Shown: piece after piece, positions 11,187 to 23,133 of the stretch
Position numbering within the stretch: position 1 is the stretch's first letter
How the letters are laid out: each line of letters begins with the position of its first letter
Origin: Cyathus striatus
Taxonomy: Eukaryota > Basidiomycota > Agaricomycetes > Agaricales > Nidulariaceae
NCBI GenBank assembly: GCA_025738555.1
Contig: JAOVFP010000002.1
Span: 496,001 to 560,000 of the forward strand
Direction: 5' to 3'
DNA: 64,000 bases
The notes under the pieces: generated by a model
Told to the model about the DNA's origin: nothing
The model's database searches: none
Seen by the model: only the letters and a program-made list of their open reading frames with translations
Position numbers and translations under genes: made by a program

Positions 11187-13119
11187 TGGGTTTACCCCCT
11201 CTTCACTTTGACTCCCCAATGTGAAGAAGAAGAACTGGACTTCCACATATCCGACAGAATTTACTGACACAAAGTTACCCTCAGCACCCTGTAATTCCAT
11301 GTTGTCTTCATTGTTCATCTCGGTTTCTGGAAGATCTTCATTACTTGAATGCTCTTCATTGTTGTTCTCCCCATCACTAGTCATATCAGCACATTCAAAA
11401 GCATATGCCTGTTCGGTCCATTCTTCAACATCTATAGGATTGAATGAGCCAGATATACTCTGCCTTCCTGCATCTTGTTCCAAAAATCTACATACATATG
11501 CAGGTGTTGGCATAAATAGAGAGGAAGGAAAAAATGGTAGCATATGAAACTCTGCCATGGACAAAGTGTTTGTCTTCCTCATTTTGCATGTGTTTCTTGT
11601 CTTCATCTATAGGTTCAGGGCATTCCTAAGTATAGGTTGTCATGACTAGGAATAGAGAATAATAGAAACAAAAAGCAAACCTCACAACAATCTTCCATGC
11701 ATCGTTGTACAGTCCCAAAGAATGCAAGATGACGATGCAACCTCCTATCATTATTCTTTGGATTATGCTTTTCTATAAGGCCTCTCAGGATGAACTGTCA
11801 AGTACACATAGAAAAGTAAAATGGACAATTCATCCTCAAATCAATAGAATGAACAAGATTATTCATGCTCCTTGCATTCCACTGAGGACCATAAGGGATT
11901 CATAAATTTGTAACCTTGTAATTATTCATTGACAGCTCCAACTCAGATGTCAACTTGCCCTCTACTACTGAATTCTGTTTGCCATGAAGACTGTTATGCA
12001 CTTGGAGTTGTTCAAGGACTAACAGGCATGTGAGGCCATAAATTTTTGAAATAAGTCTTTCAAATATCTATTAATATGTCATAAGTTTTAAAGATATGGA
12101 AAGAGAAAGAGAAGGATACAGACAGTTGCATTAACCAGATCCCTCTGCAAAGTGGGTGCATATACCTCAAATCCCCTTGTAGCATATTTTGCTAGATGGA
12201 GTTCATAGAATGGTGAATGATGTGTCACATCTATTGTGTTGCACTGCCACATCTGGGCTATGATTGACTGTGGAGATGCAAAGACATGCTCTCCTGGGAA
12301 TTGTAAATTAGATTGGTAAAAGAAAAAAAGAGAATAATGGACCAACCATTGTATGCCCAGCAAGCAGCATCAACATCAAACCCTGCAAGGATTTCTGCTG
12401 GGGAGTTATAGAGTCTTAAAACAATTTGTATGGGGCAGTAGGGGAATTGGGCTACTACATGTCAGGTTAGGGAAGAAGGTAATGGTAAAGGAATGTACAA
12501 TGAATGGTAATTGTGTGTTTGGTCCTTACACATGTAATGCCCTGGAGAACAGAGTCCATAACAGATTCAAAAATTTGGACTATTTTCTTCTCAGCCTGCA
12601 CTACTATCAGTAGATCTTCAAACTCAGCACACAAAAACAGAAACTCACCTGCTCCTTGTCCAGTCCCCACAAAAACAGATCTACATCTGATGTTGAATAC
12701 TTTGAATAGTGATACCACTCCCTCACAGCCTGCCTACTTCCACCCTTTGTAACCTCCTCTGACAATGGCATTACACATGCCTGAATACTTCCCCCACATT
12801 CAATAACATTATTCCAGTCAAGCAACTGGGACAGACTTCCCTCCATAAAACAGGTCCAGTTTCTTTTAAATTCTTCCAGGGAGTCTACTAAACATGCATC
12901 TCCCTCTGTCCTCTGGTTCTCCTGGGAAAGAGGAAAAATGTGGTATGTGCTGAGATCGTTTTTGGAGATGCTACAAGGCCTCATTTTGTGAATACATGAA
13001 GGGGCTTCGAAAACATCTATAAGGCCCACATAGGGATCTGAAAGGCGAGGGCTGCATTTGTCAGTGGCCCAAAGACGATGAAGGGAGGCTTCATCTTCAA
13101 CAGAAGGTTTTAGCACCAC
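11187..13119 (-). pseudogene. Multi-exon gene remnant with GGS...DVDLF nucleotidyltransferase-like signature
   Basis: Minus-strand exons with GT...AG introns of about 50 nt can be joined: 13119-12649, 12595-12499, 12451-12347, 12293-12124, then from 12067 onward. Exon 1 has ECGGSIQACVMPL and about 30 residues later SDVDLFLWGL. Exon 2 has CVRTKHTITIH, exon 3 IVLRLYNSPAEILAGFDVD, exon 4 AQMWQCNTIDVT and LAKYATRGFEVY. Later pieces include RRLHRHLAFFGT and a C-terminus with GRQSISGSFNPIDVEEWTEQ. I recall this order from a basidiomycete family of hypothetical proteins, some annotated as ankyrin-like. GGS plus D-V-D resembles the catalytic motif of the DNA polymerase beta superfamily; that is inference. 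An in-frame TGA before IPYGPQW (near 11910) and a frame change near 11550 suggest it is no longer functional. Confidence 0.6.
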
Positions 13120-13255
13120 ATCTAAGCATACTGGTCATGGAATTATCGAAAGTTTGTTGGCTTACATGTGTATTATTACATTTGTTGCTTTAATTGATGA
13201 CAAAGTAATTACTTCAGAAAAGCATTTGGTAAGACATTAAACTGAGGCTATATTA

Positions 13256-14718
13256 ATGAGTGCAAAGCAGAGAGAGATTTTTGACAAATTTAATGCCACA
13301 TTTGTGCCATCTGTTACTGCAAAATGGGAATCACAAATAATAGCTTGGAATGAGAATCATATGAACCCAAATCTATATGATGAACCAGAGTGCAGTAAGT
13401 TATATACTTATATTAAAAATAAAACTAATATTCTGTTAGATGTTACTCTGCAAGATGTTAGACTTCAGCTTATGCATGAGGAAGCAGAAGATGTCAATAA
13501 GGGGATTACTCCACAACACAATATATCTCTGACCAAATTTTTGCTGCTTGCATTTGACTTAGAGGAGCAACAGTAAGTCAAAATCTCTATAAATATATAT
13601 ATGTTTATAACATTTATTAGATATGCACTTAAAACAGAAATTTCAAAGCTAGAAAAGGACTTAACATCCAAACAAAAAGCTGATATTCAAGATAAACACA
13701 CTTCACTTATGATTCAAATTAAAAAATGGCAAAAAGTTCAATTAATATATATGCCAGAAGTGGCACATCTTGTAACTTCTGAATCAATAGATGCATTGGA
13801 GATATCTGATGATGATGATGATGGTATTAAAGCAGAGCTACTTCCACTGCATCTTCCATCATCACTTTCAATTGAACTGCAAGCTGCTTCATCTACACAG
13901 AAAGTAGCCAACTATGAACTCAAATTAAGGCTAGCACAGGCTGAAGATGCATTGGTAGATATCTGGCATTATTTGCATGTGATTTCAACATTATGGTATT
14001 TTAAACAATTGAATACATCAAGTACAGGGAATAAGCCAAATACACATATCAGAACATTGTATCAAAAATTTAAGACCAGAGCACAATTTGCTGCTGATAG
14101 ATATCAAATGGCACAAGCTGCAGTAGCTGCACTGAATCCTAATGGAAGCTGGCAATTATATTTATTGCCACTTAAACTCAGGATATTCAGGGACCAGGAA
14201 AAGAGCCAGATGATATATTGAGTAGTGGAAGATTTGAAATGTCATGGATATGGCTTGTATTATATCCTTCATCAAAAAGTGTTAACAGTTCAAATGAAAT
14301 CAGTGACAGTCTTAGAGTTGAATGGGCAAAAGCATGTGCTAGGCAAGACAGATGGTCTGAGGAAGTAGACATTCTTAGAAAAGAGATGAGACATGTTATC
14401 ATGTACCTTGAGTGGAAGGAAAACTGGTGGGGGAGTATCAGCAGTAAAAGAAATTATTAGAATATTACAGAATATTATATAAGACAAGGTGTCACAGCAT
14501 ATGCTTTAAAGCAAGCATCAATTTGTAAAATGCTGGCACAGAGCAGTGCAGAATGCTGGCTACCTGCTTTAAATTCTGATAATTACACAGCAGATTGGTC
14601 TGAAAGATATATCACCCTAACAAGTAATGTATCAGAGAATGCCCAATCACACTTAATGCATTCTGAAGATGAAAATAGTGATGATAGTGATGATGACTGG
14701 CAGGATGAATACAACTGA
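13256..14718 (+). pseudogene. C-terminal part of a KDZ transposase
   Basis: The frame from 13256 holds KWESQIIAWNENH and ISLTKFLLLAFDLEEQQ. After introns at 13395-13439 and 13573-13620 it continues with KKWQKVQLIYMPEV, LPSSLSIELQ, NTHIRTLYQKFKTRAQFAADR and RFEMSWIWLVLYP, then SLRVEWAKACARQDRWSEEV, VIMYLEWKENWW and QGVTAYALKQASI. I recognise this order from the C-terminal region of KDZ (Kyrpidia-type) transposases of Agaricomycetes. A one-base frameshift lies near 14180 and a TAG after 14457. The catalytic N-terminal half is missing upstream, where the minus-strand gene remnant begins. It is a 5'-truncated transposase. Confidence 0.65.
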
Positions 14719-15234
14719 AATATTGTACATTTGTTATGCAACATATACTGTGTAAATGTATAACCATTCAATGCACCAGTGATGAATTATATCAAGTGCA
14801 TGGACAATTGCTGATATAGGTATTTCATGTAAATATAGATGTCTTTATGCTTGCCCCCCCATTCTGTCTGGAGTCTGGATGGACTCCATGGATTCCACGG
14901 ACTATCCAGATGGACTTCAAGGATTTTCCAGATAGTCTGTGGAATCCAGCCAGACTCCAGTTGGACTCATTTTGGCTGCAAGTCCAGCCAATTTTTTCAA
15001 TTCTGGTCTGGTTCCAGTCCGCATGGAGTCCACCTGGAGTCCACCAGGAATCCTTTCGTTAGCTGGAGTCTGGCAGGTTTAGCAGGAATTCTGTCAGACT
15101 AAATTCTTTCAGAACTCACCCGGACTCCAGTTGCAACTAGGCAGACACAGACTCTATTAGCCACCATTAGTATTAGTATTAATAGTTACTTGTTATTAGT
15201 ATTAGTTACCTTATATTAATTTATAGTAAAAATA

Positions 15235-15320
15235 TGAAATGAGCTGGAATCGAACCCTCTTCGAACACATAAGTCACATGAGTAACTGGAACATATGCTA
15301 TACTAATACACCAAATGGTC
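15235..15320 (-). other. tRNA-like (SINE-type) sequence
   Basis: On the minus strand a box-A-like TGGTGTATTAGTATAGC is followed by a short stem-loop around CTCAT and a perfect box B, GGTTCGATTCC, ending GCTC. Acceptor pairing is poor. It is more likely a tRNA-derived SINE fragment than a working tRNA. Confidence 0.4.
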
Positions 15321-15739
15321 TTACATTTTCTAGAGACAGTATGGTACATAATCACCATATATGCCACTTTCCTTAAATGGTATGTCATTTTTCCCACTGC
15401 ATTTTTCTTTTTCTCCCACATCATGCCTCACCCTCCCACATCAGTGCATCACTCACATTGTCGCTTCATGCCTCCTTCCCACGTTGTTGCCTCAAGCCCC
15501 CTCCCACATCATTGCCCCAAGCCCCCTTCTTGTGTTGTCGCCCCATGACCTACTCCAACATCTTCACCTCAAGCCCTGCTCCCATGTTGTTGCCCCACCA
15601 ATCATTTTCAGCAGGTGACAAATTGATCTTCTTCAAGATGAAGATCGATAATGCATGGTTATGGCACAGGCACCATGGTGGGAAGGGTGTGTGTGTGAGT
15701 GCATACACAGCTAAAGGTGAGTATATACTCTTCTTCTCC

Positions 15740-17330
15740 CTCTTCCCTCTTCCATCTCGCTTGCTCCCTCCTTCTCATCTAGGCTCATCCTCCTCCACTG
15801 CCACCTTGTCTTGCAAATGACAAGGATGAGCATATGTCTCCCCCCTCCTCCTATGCCTCCTTGTCTGGCAAGTGATGAGGACAAGTGTGTGTCTCCCCAC
15901 TCCTCCCACGCCTCCTCGTCTTGCAAGTGATGAAGACGAGCATGCATCTCTCCCCTCCTCTCATGCCTCCTTATCTGGCAAGTGATGAGATGAGCATATG
16001 TCTCCCCTCCTCCTCATCTGGCAAGTGACAAGACAAGCATGCATCCCCCCTCCTCCTCATTTGGTAAGTGATGAGGACAAGCATGTGTCTCCCCTCCTCC
16101 CACACCTCCTCATCTTGCAAGTGACAAAGACGAGCATGCATCTCTCCCCTCCTCTCATGCCTCCTTATCTGGCAAGTGATGAGACGAGCATACGTCTCCC
16201 CTCCTCCTCATCTGGCAAGTGACAAGACAAGCATGCATCCCCCCTCCTCCTCATTTGGTAAGTGATGAGGACAAGCATGTGTCTCCCCTCCTCCCACACC
16301 TCCTCATCTTGCAAGTGACAAAGACGAGCATGCATCTCTCCCCTCCTCTCACACCTCCTCATCTGGCAAGTGATGAGACAAGCATGCATCCCCCCTCCTC
16401 CTCATCTGGCAAGTGACGAGACAAGCATGCATCCCCCCTCCTCCTCGTTTGGCAAGTGATGAGGACAAGCATGTGTCTTCCCTCCTCCCATGCCTCCTCG
16501 TCTCGCAAGTGAGGAGACAAGTATGTGTCCCCCCTCCTTGTCTGGCAAATGATGATGAGGAGGATGCTGTCTCCCCCCCCTCCCCTGCCTTGTCTCACAA
16601 ATGATGAGAGTGATGGCAGCACTGTGTCTCCCCCTCCCCCCCTGCCTTGTCTCACAAATGATGAGAGTGACAGCAGCACTGTGTCTCCCCCTCCCCCCCT
16701 GCCTCCTCATCCCGCAAATGACAAGGATGAGTGTGCCATCCTCCCCTCCTCCTCTGTCTTGTCTTGCTCTCTTCTCACATGTCCTCCATCCCTTGTCCCC
16801 TCGTCATCCTCTCCCCCACCTTGTCTAGCAAGTAACAAGTGTTTGTGCATCCCCCCTTCATGTTGTCTGCCAGGACAAGCATGCACACGCCCCCCTCCTC
16901 TCTACCTCAAACATCCTCTGTCCCCCGTTGTTCTCTCCCCCACCTCCTCTCCCCCACCTTGTCTAGCAAGTGACGAGCATGCATGCATCCCCCTCCTTGT
17001 TGCTTGCCAGGACAAGCGTGCACATGCCCCCTTCCTCTCTACCTCAAATGTCCTCCATCCCCCAGTGTCCTCTCCCCCCTTTGTCCTCTCCCCCACCTCG
17101 TCTAGCAAGTGATGAGTGTGCATGCATCCTGTGCACATCTCCCTCTCCACCTCACACATCCTCCATCCCCTTGTCCCCTTGTCGTCCTCTCTCCCACCTC
17201 ATCTGGCAAGTGATGAGTGTGCATGTGTGCGTGCATCCCCCCTTCTCTCCACCCCCCCCTCCCATGTCTTCCATCCCCCTGTTGTCCTCTCCCTCCTTCC
17301 TTCTCTCCCTTGCTCATCCTCTCCCCATGC
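15740..17330 (+). repeat. Pyrimidine-rich minisatellite with 194-bp higher-order unit
   Basis: Variants of CTCCTCATCTGGCAAGTGAT and CATGTGTCTCCCCTCCTCCC repeat through the block. A longer unit beginning TGCAAGTGA recurs at 15922, 16116 and 16310, an exact 194-bp step. From about 16540 the unit changes to shorter CCCCCTCCCCCCCTGCC forms. The plus strand is strongly C/T-rich, so H-DNA or a replication barrier is possible. Open frames here are by-products of the repeat. Confidence 0.85.
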
Positions 17331-17605
17331 CAATGGACCAAGGGCAAAAGGTTGTGTTTTGCCTAAAATAGTTTAGATAATCATGTACTGTAGCCAATCA
17401 AATGTAATATATATTTATCTATATTCAGTATAGCCTATGAAAGGCTGTATATTTTTAGTTTCTTGATCATGAGATATTGCTGTGCATCTTGTGGCTTCCT
17501 AAGATCTTGGTTTGCATCAACCCCTTTACCCCTTCCCCCCACTCCTTCTTAACCACCACCACTATCTAGCTATCTCAAAGCATTTTAACAACACATCTAC
17601 ACACA

Positions 17606-19890
17606 ATGGCTCATTGTTCTACTCGCTCTGCTACAACTCAGGCTTCCAGTATCACTCCTACTGAGTCTGCTCCACTTTCAGCTACATGTGAAACTTGCAG
17701 TGAGTCTTGCAAGCATGGAACTTCTGCTGCTGATCTTACAGCTCAACCACCAACAAAGAAGCAGGCTAAGGCCAATGAATCTATCACAGATAATGAGGAG
17801 ACTGAAAAAGTGCAGGAAAAACGGGGTAAAAAAACTGTAAAAGGCAAGAAAGGCAAAAAAACTCGGTATGGTTTAATAAATTTCTTTTACTGCCTTACTA
17901 ATGCTTTTTTAGAAAAACTTCAGAAATGAAAAGAGCTGAGGACACTGCTGCAGATGAAGAGAGTGTACCTGACCTTACTGCATACATATTACATATATTT
18001 ATACAATATTTATGTACTAATAATACTTAGTGCTGAATGGGTGCTGGAGGAAGGCAGCCTTCCTGTTGCCCCTCCAAAGCAGGGTCCATCTTCTGATGTA
18101 CCTCAACCAGCAGCTCCTGTCTTCACTGTTACTCATAAGTGTCGTTCAGACATGGAAAAAGGTAAGAAAATATTCATTTACATGCATAAAATGTGTATCT
18201 AAATATTTATATTGTCTACAGCTGAAGAAGAACAGGAATCTGATGGATATGAAACCAATAACAAAACTGAAAATAAAGGTTTGAGTTGATAGCTTACATA
18301 TATATTTACTAACACAAGTTATATTTCAGAGAATACTGAAAGTTCAAGTGATGGACCAGGTGCAAGTTATGAAAATGAATTGGATCACAGTAATGGTAGG
18401 TGATATTGGTATCACATCTTTCAAGCCTGACAAAAAGCACACAGAAGATCAGATCAGTAAGGGTAAAGGTAAGAAAAATTCAGTAATATTATAACTGTAT
18501 TACTGTATTTAAAATCTTGAAAGGGAGTGATAAGTCCAATGACAATCATACAGAAGACAGGACCAGTAAGAATAAAGATATGGATTTTCAGTATATTTGT
18601 ATTTATACTAACTCATTGTTCTTTGCAGAGGTAGACATTGTCATGACTAATCCACCAGTTAGTCCACCTCATGCTACCAGTAAACCAGGTGTGGTAGACA
18701 CAGTGGATATCACCAATATTAGCCCTAAAGGTTCTTCAAGGAGTGAAGGTAAACCTACTATTTGTATAAATATATATGTACTAACTCTAAGTAGGTGGCA
18801 TTCTTAGAGGAAATGCATTTGGGAATCACCCAAATGCTGCTGACTTTCACAGTGCTGTTGAAAGCACTGCTGTTGGTCCAGTTAAGGGGCAGGTTTGGCT
18901 GTATGTATCCAATGCAGATCCTAGTACTGTCATGGTACCTGGAGTGGCTTCATTTACATTGAAGCATAACCTTACTGTAACCATTGGGCCTGTCTTGAAA
19001 AAACTCAAAGACAAAGCCAAACATCTCTTTAGTATGTTTTCTTTCATATTTTATTCATATACTAATATCATTTCAGCTGCTGATCGCTGTGTATATGTCT
19101 ATGAAAGTAAAGCTTGGAATATTCTTGGAAATTTTGAATCTGCTGTTAAGGATGATGAAGAAGTTGACTGGCTCAGGATTGATGGTGAGCATATTTTGCC
19201 AATACTAAGTGTAGCTATATATTTTATTCTTTTATTCTTGTACCATTTACTTATATTATGTTGTTTTATAGTCTGGATTTATGCCAAATGCACCACCCTC
19301 CCTTGATGTTGAGATGTATTCTATTTGGTCTAAGTCAGCTGGAAGCTCTGCAGCCAGTTCTCATGCTGTTTCTCACTCTCATACCCCTTCTCTCATTCAA
19401 AGGGGTGGAATTTCGGAGCAATGCACTGAAGAGCTTATTGAGGTTCTAAAGCTTCCTAGGGATATTCTTGAGAGCACAGCCCCTGGACTTCGAGTTGCAT
19501 ATCAGAGGTATCTTGCCTGTGTAAAGGCAGTTTCTGACCACAACATCATGGATAAGAACAGAACTTGGCCAGTTGCAAAGGCAACAAAGAAGGAAATCAT
19601 CACAGTGTTTGTATTGTCTTCAGCCTGGTATGAGAACTACTCAAATTTCGATAAGATTGCAGATTTTCCAGCCATGCAGTCTTGGTTGGCTGAGGATCAG
19701 GATAGTCCTTCTGATCTGGATCTTTGGGGCTTTGAAAGCGATCATTATACATTTTTGGATCTGAAAAAGTAGCTTAAGGAGAAGAAGGAGAAAAGGAAGG
19801 GAAAGGGAAAGAGCAAGGAGGAGAAGGGAGGAAGAGATGAGAAAGCTCATGAGGAAAAAGAGAAGTCTAGTTTGAAAAAGCACAAGTAAG
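17606..19890 (+). pseudogene. Multi-exon companion gene of the KDZ element (decaying), function unknown
   Basis: The ATG at 17606 follows a CT-rich stretch and CACACA leader. Exon 1 encodes a Ser/Thr/Cys-rich start and a Lys-rich stretch (GKKTVKGKKGKK). The first intron is 17866-17912 (47 nt). Several short exons encode an acidic linker, including intron 18396-18444. A folded region follows with GQVWLYVSNADPSTVMVPG, RCVYVYESKAWNILGNFES and, from 19281, SIWSKSAGSS, GLRVAYQRYLACVKAVSDH and SSAWYENYSNFDKI, ending in a Lys/Glu-rich tail. I recall the last part from Agaricomycete hypothetical proteins. Defects: a donor reading ATATGG instead of GTATGG near 18577, a one-base phase mismatch at about 19270 and an in-frame TAG (CAG in origin?) at 19770. 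It lies just upstream of the transposase in the same orientation. Confidence 0.5.
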
Positions 19891-19992
19891 TATATTGAAT
19901 TTAAATTGTAATAGTGTACAATGGAATTTTTCAGTTAGGCTACAAATTTTGAGATATATCTGTGGTGCTTAACTTGTATATGGGCTATATTC

Positions 19993-22103
19993 ATGCCAGG
20001 AATAACTCAACATATTTTATTCTGGTTATTAATTATCTGGCTATTTCAATGGCTTCCAAGTGCAACATTAGTTCCATTTCTTTTTATTCAACCAGTAATT
20101 GCAGCAAATGAACAATCATTTCCTAACATCACATTTGATGTGTTCAGTAAATTTATTCTGTCAAATTTTGGTGAAAAATGATAATGTTGATTTGTTGAGT
20201 CTTCATGCAAGACAGCAGAATGCAAAGTTGAAAGGAGAAAAAAATGTTGATGCAACTGCATGGATTAAATTACTGGCTAGAGCTATTCAGGAAAAAATTG
20301 GCATAGACTCAGATGATCTCTTTGAAGATAATGAAATTGATGAACACACAACTCAAACAGGCAGATCTATTTTGTTAGGCACTAAATTAGATGAAATGGC
20401 AAGACTTCTGAACTTGTATCCTTTCAATCAGGAGAGAAAAGTTTTTGAAGGTCAACTGAAACCTGTATCTCATGCTAGTATTGATCCTGTTCATATAATA
20501 TGTCCTATAGCTGCAGAGTGTGAGACACAGAGCTGTAAAGGACAGGCACTACATGTGCATACTAAAGTTAGAGATGTACCTAAAGCAACATTAATTAAAG
20601 GCTCAAAAATATTTGAACATGCTTATGTAGTATCAGGTACTTGTGAAAAATGTAAAACATTATATTCTGCAGAACATGAACATGCCTATGATGAAAAACA
20701 GGGATATTATATGGTTCATTTAAACTCTGCTAAATATCTGAAAGTAGGAAAAAAACTATGGGTAGATAGGACATTTTCTCAAGGTGTTCTGAATGGTATA
20801 TATAGCTTTCATGCATCTGCTGCAGCATATATGGAATATTGGAACAATAGTTTTGGAAATGGAAAGGAAATAAGCCAAAGACAAGTCTGGGAGGCTTTTA
20901 TACATGAATCAATATGCATGGTTTCTGCAGGATCTGGTGTTAATTTTATTAGTCTTGATGGACTTTCAATTACTGCATTAACAGAAGAAGCATTTGCAAG
21001 GTTGGGTGAAAATGGAAAAATACATGCATCACATGATCACAGTTGCTTAGAGTGTACACAGCCTTATAGAGAAACTCAAGACTTGCTACCAGATGAGAGT
21101 GCAACAGTTAAAATGGTAGTAATTGATGTGATTGTTATGGGACCACAGGTAATGCACAACTAAAACTAAACAATATTATACTAATACATATTTTAAGCAC
21201 TGTGCATATGACAATTGTTCAAACAAACTTGTAAACCATAGAGGAGGTGTATTTTGTGATGTTCACAACCAAGAATTTGGAGCAAAATGCTGTGTTCATG
21301 ACTGTCAAAATCAAAAAATAGATAATACACAAGCTTGCAATGAGCACCAGGAAATGTGGCATAAATATTATTTAGAACATAGTTCAGATTATTTAAATGG
21401 TGCATAAAGAATGCTTCGCAAACCAGCTGAAAATCCACCTTGGAATAAAAATTGAGGAAGACATGTTCAGCAGCCTCATGATGAGTCAGATACCAATATT
21501 TCAAAGAAATCTCATTATTTTAGTGCCTCTCGCTATTATTGTGTGGAAACAATATGTGCTCCATGTGGTGCTGTAATTGCATGGACAAAGTTTGTGAAAT
21601 CTGAGTCAACAACCAATATACTTAAGTTCTTAGAAGATGTTTTTCCTGATGAAGAATTAAGACCAGATTACATATGTATTGATAAGGCATGTAAACTTCT
21701 TTGAACAGCAGTTGCAAATGGAAGTTGGGTAGATTGGTTTAAAAGTAGCCACTTTGTAGTAGATGGCTATCACTATACAAATCACCACTCAGATGATTAC
21801 CTTTGTAGAAAGTGGTGTAATCCAGCACCACATGATGGTTCTTCACCAAATCTTGTTTATATTGCACAAGACAGAAATGGTGAAAGATATCACAAATGAG
21901 CATTCAATACACAAGCCTGTGAACAACTAAATTCATGGCTTGGTGGGTTTGAATCTATTATGAAATGTATAACTCCAAGCAACTTTAATTGGTTCATACA
22001 TTCTATGATCTTTTATCATACTCAACATGTAATAAAATGGCAGAACAGCCAAAACTTTAGTATTATTAGTGAAGATTTTGAACATGATGATGGTCTGTTG
22101 TAG
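19993..22103 (+). pseudogene. CxC5-CxC6-KDZ transposase with four in-frame stops
   Basis: The frame starts at 19993 (MPGITQHILFW), shifts by one base in an A-run near 20175, and runs to 21148. Intron 21149-21197 joins phase 0 to an exon ending in TAG at 22101. Zinc-binding clusters are visible: ICPIAAECETQSCKG and SGTCEKCKTLYSAEHEH (CxC5-like), then HCAYDNCSNKLVNHRGGVFC and CCVHDCQNQKIDNTQACNEH (CxC6-like). The transposase core has SRYYCVETICAPCGAVIAW, RPDYICIDKAC, FVVDGYHYTNHHSDDYLC, KWCNPAPHDGSSPNL and FNTQACEQLNSWLGGFES. KDZ enzymes are DDE-type DNA transposases. Exon 2 has stops at 21405, 21453, 21702 and 21897 but no frameshift. The two TGA at 21702 and 21897 sit where family members have Arg, so CGA to TGA is likely. 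Confidence 0.8.
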
Positions 22104-22129
22104 AAGCATTGGAAGATTTGGTAGAAGAG

Positions 22130-22632
22130 GCATCAGAAATAATAGGTGTGGGAAATATGGTAGAAGATGTGTCAGAAAATGTGGTACAAATGTAGTACAG
22201 AGATATCTGGTAGGAGAATAATAGGTGTGGGAAAATATTGTAGAAGAGGCATAGGAAGATGTGGTAGGGAGATAGTATGCTATCAGTACTGAAGGGTGTG
22301 GGAAAATGTAGTAAAGAGTAGTAGTGGTAGCATGTACTGAAGGGTGTGAGAAAATGTAGTAAAGAATAGCAGTAGTAGCAAAGATGTAGTAGTGAGATAG
22401 TATGTTATCAATAGGTGTGGGAAAATACACCTGGAGTCTTAAACAGAACTTACTTTAAAAAATACAAAGTCCATCAGGACTTCTTATATTCCAGCAGGAT
22501 GTCATCAGGACAATATCTATTCCATCAGGACTCCATCCAGACTCCACCAGATTCCATCAGGACTCTGCCAGACTCCACCCGGACTATCCAGACTATATTG
22601 AATCTGGACAGACTGGGGGGGGGGAGTGTAAA
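22130..22632 (+). repeat. Degenerate subterminal repeats and GGACTCC motif cluster
   Basis: Units with AGGTGTGGGAAAATAT and GTAGAAGA/GTAGTAAAGA repeat irregularly to 22430. They are followed by CAGGACTCCATCCAGACTCC-type motifs and a G-run at 22614-22624. The minus-strand open frame in this stretch is a product of the repeat. Confidence 0.6.
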
Positions 22633-23133
22633 GTACTGTAAATATACCATAAGCCATAACAGAACATAATATATCCATAAGAATGCATGTACTATACAGG
22701 TATAAACTGTACTGTAACCAGACCATATTAAATTTACTTCATAGCCTATGCAGGGCAGCTACTGAACCATATGTGAGGTTATTATACATTCATATTATAC
22801 AGGTAGGATGTACAGCAGCCCTACTAGAAAGCTTGTTGCTTACTAAGAATATAGTCTATTGAGTCCAGGGTTGTATACAATACATACTGTACCACTATAG
22901 TGGAGTGTTCACAAGTTTTTAGCATGACAGCCATAATTAGTTGAATGCAGTGTTCAAAGGTCCATGTGATGTGAGAGAAAGGTATTCTCTGTTTGCATTC
23001 TGTCAACTGTTCAAGTGAGCTGACAGGCAACCAACAGTTGCCAAATTCTTTGAGCTACCTTCTCCTCTCTTGTAAGTCATGTTACTACTGGTGCAAATGA
23101 CTGGAAAGGACAAGCTCATGTGTTTAATTCATG

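Larger units (their letters stand above)
14850..22632 (+). mobile_element. Possible large KDZ transposon with companion gene
   Basis: The left edge has a C-run followed by ATTCTGTCTGGAGTC and a series of GGACTCCA/TGGAGTCC motifs (14853-15150). The right edge has matching GGACTCC/CAGACTCC motifs (22495-22600) and ends with AATCTGGACAGACTGGGGGG. Thus C-run/TCTGTC at one end faces GACAGA/G-run at the other. Between them lie a minisatellite, a multi-exon gene and a CxC5-CxC6-KDZ transposase, both on the plus strand. No clear target duplication was found, so the outer limits are a proposal. Confidence 0.4.

Noticed and set aside
16165..17371. Several open frames on both strands in the C/T-rich block (Ser/Pro-rich and Gly/Glu-rich)
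   Set aside because: They track the minisatellite units and overlap in several frames; no conserved domain or start context.
21933..22430. 165-codon minus-strand frame with Tyr/Ile/Phe-rich content resembling a membrane protein
   Set aside because: It overlaps the KDZ exon in antisense and the degenerate GTGTGGGAAAAT repeats; composition reflects the repeat.
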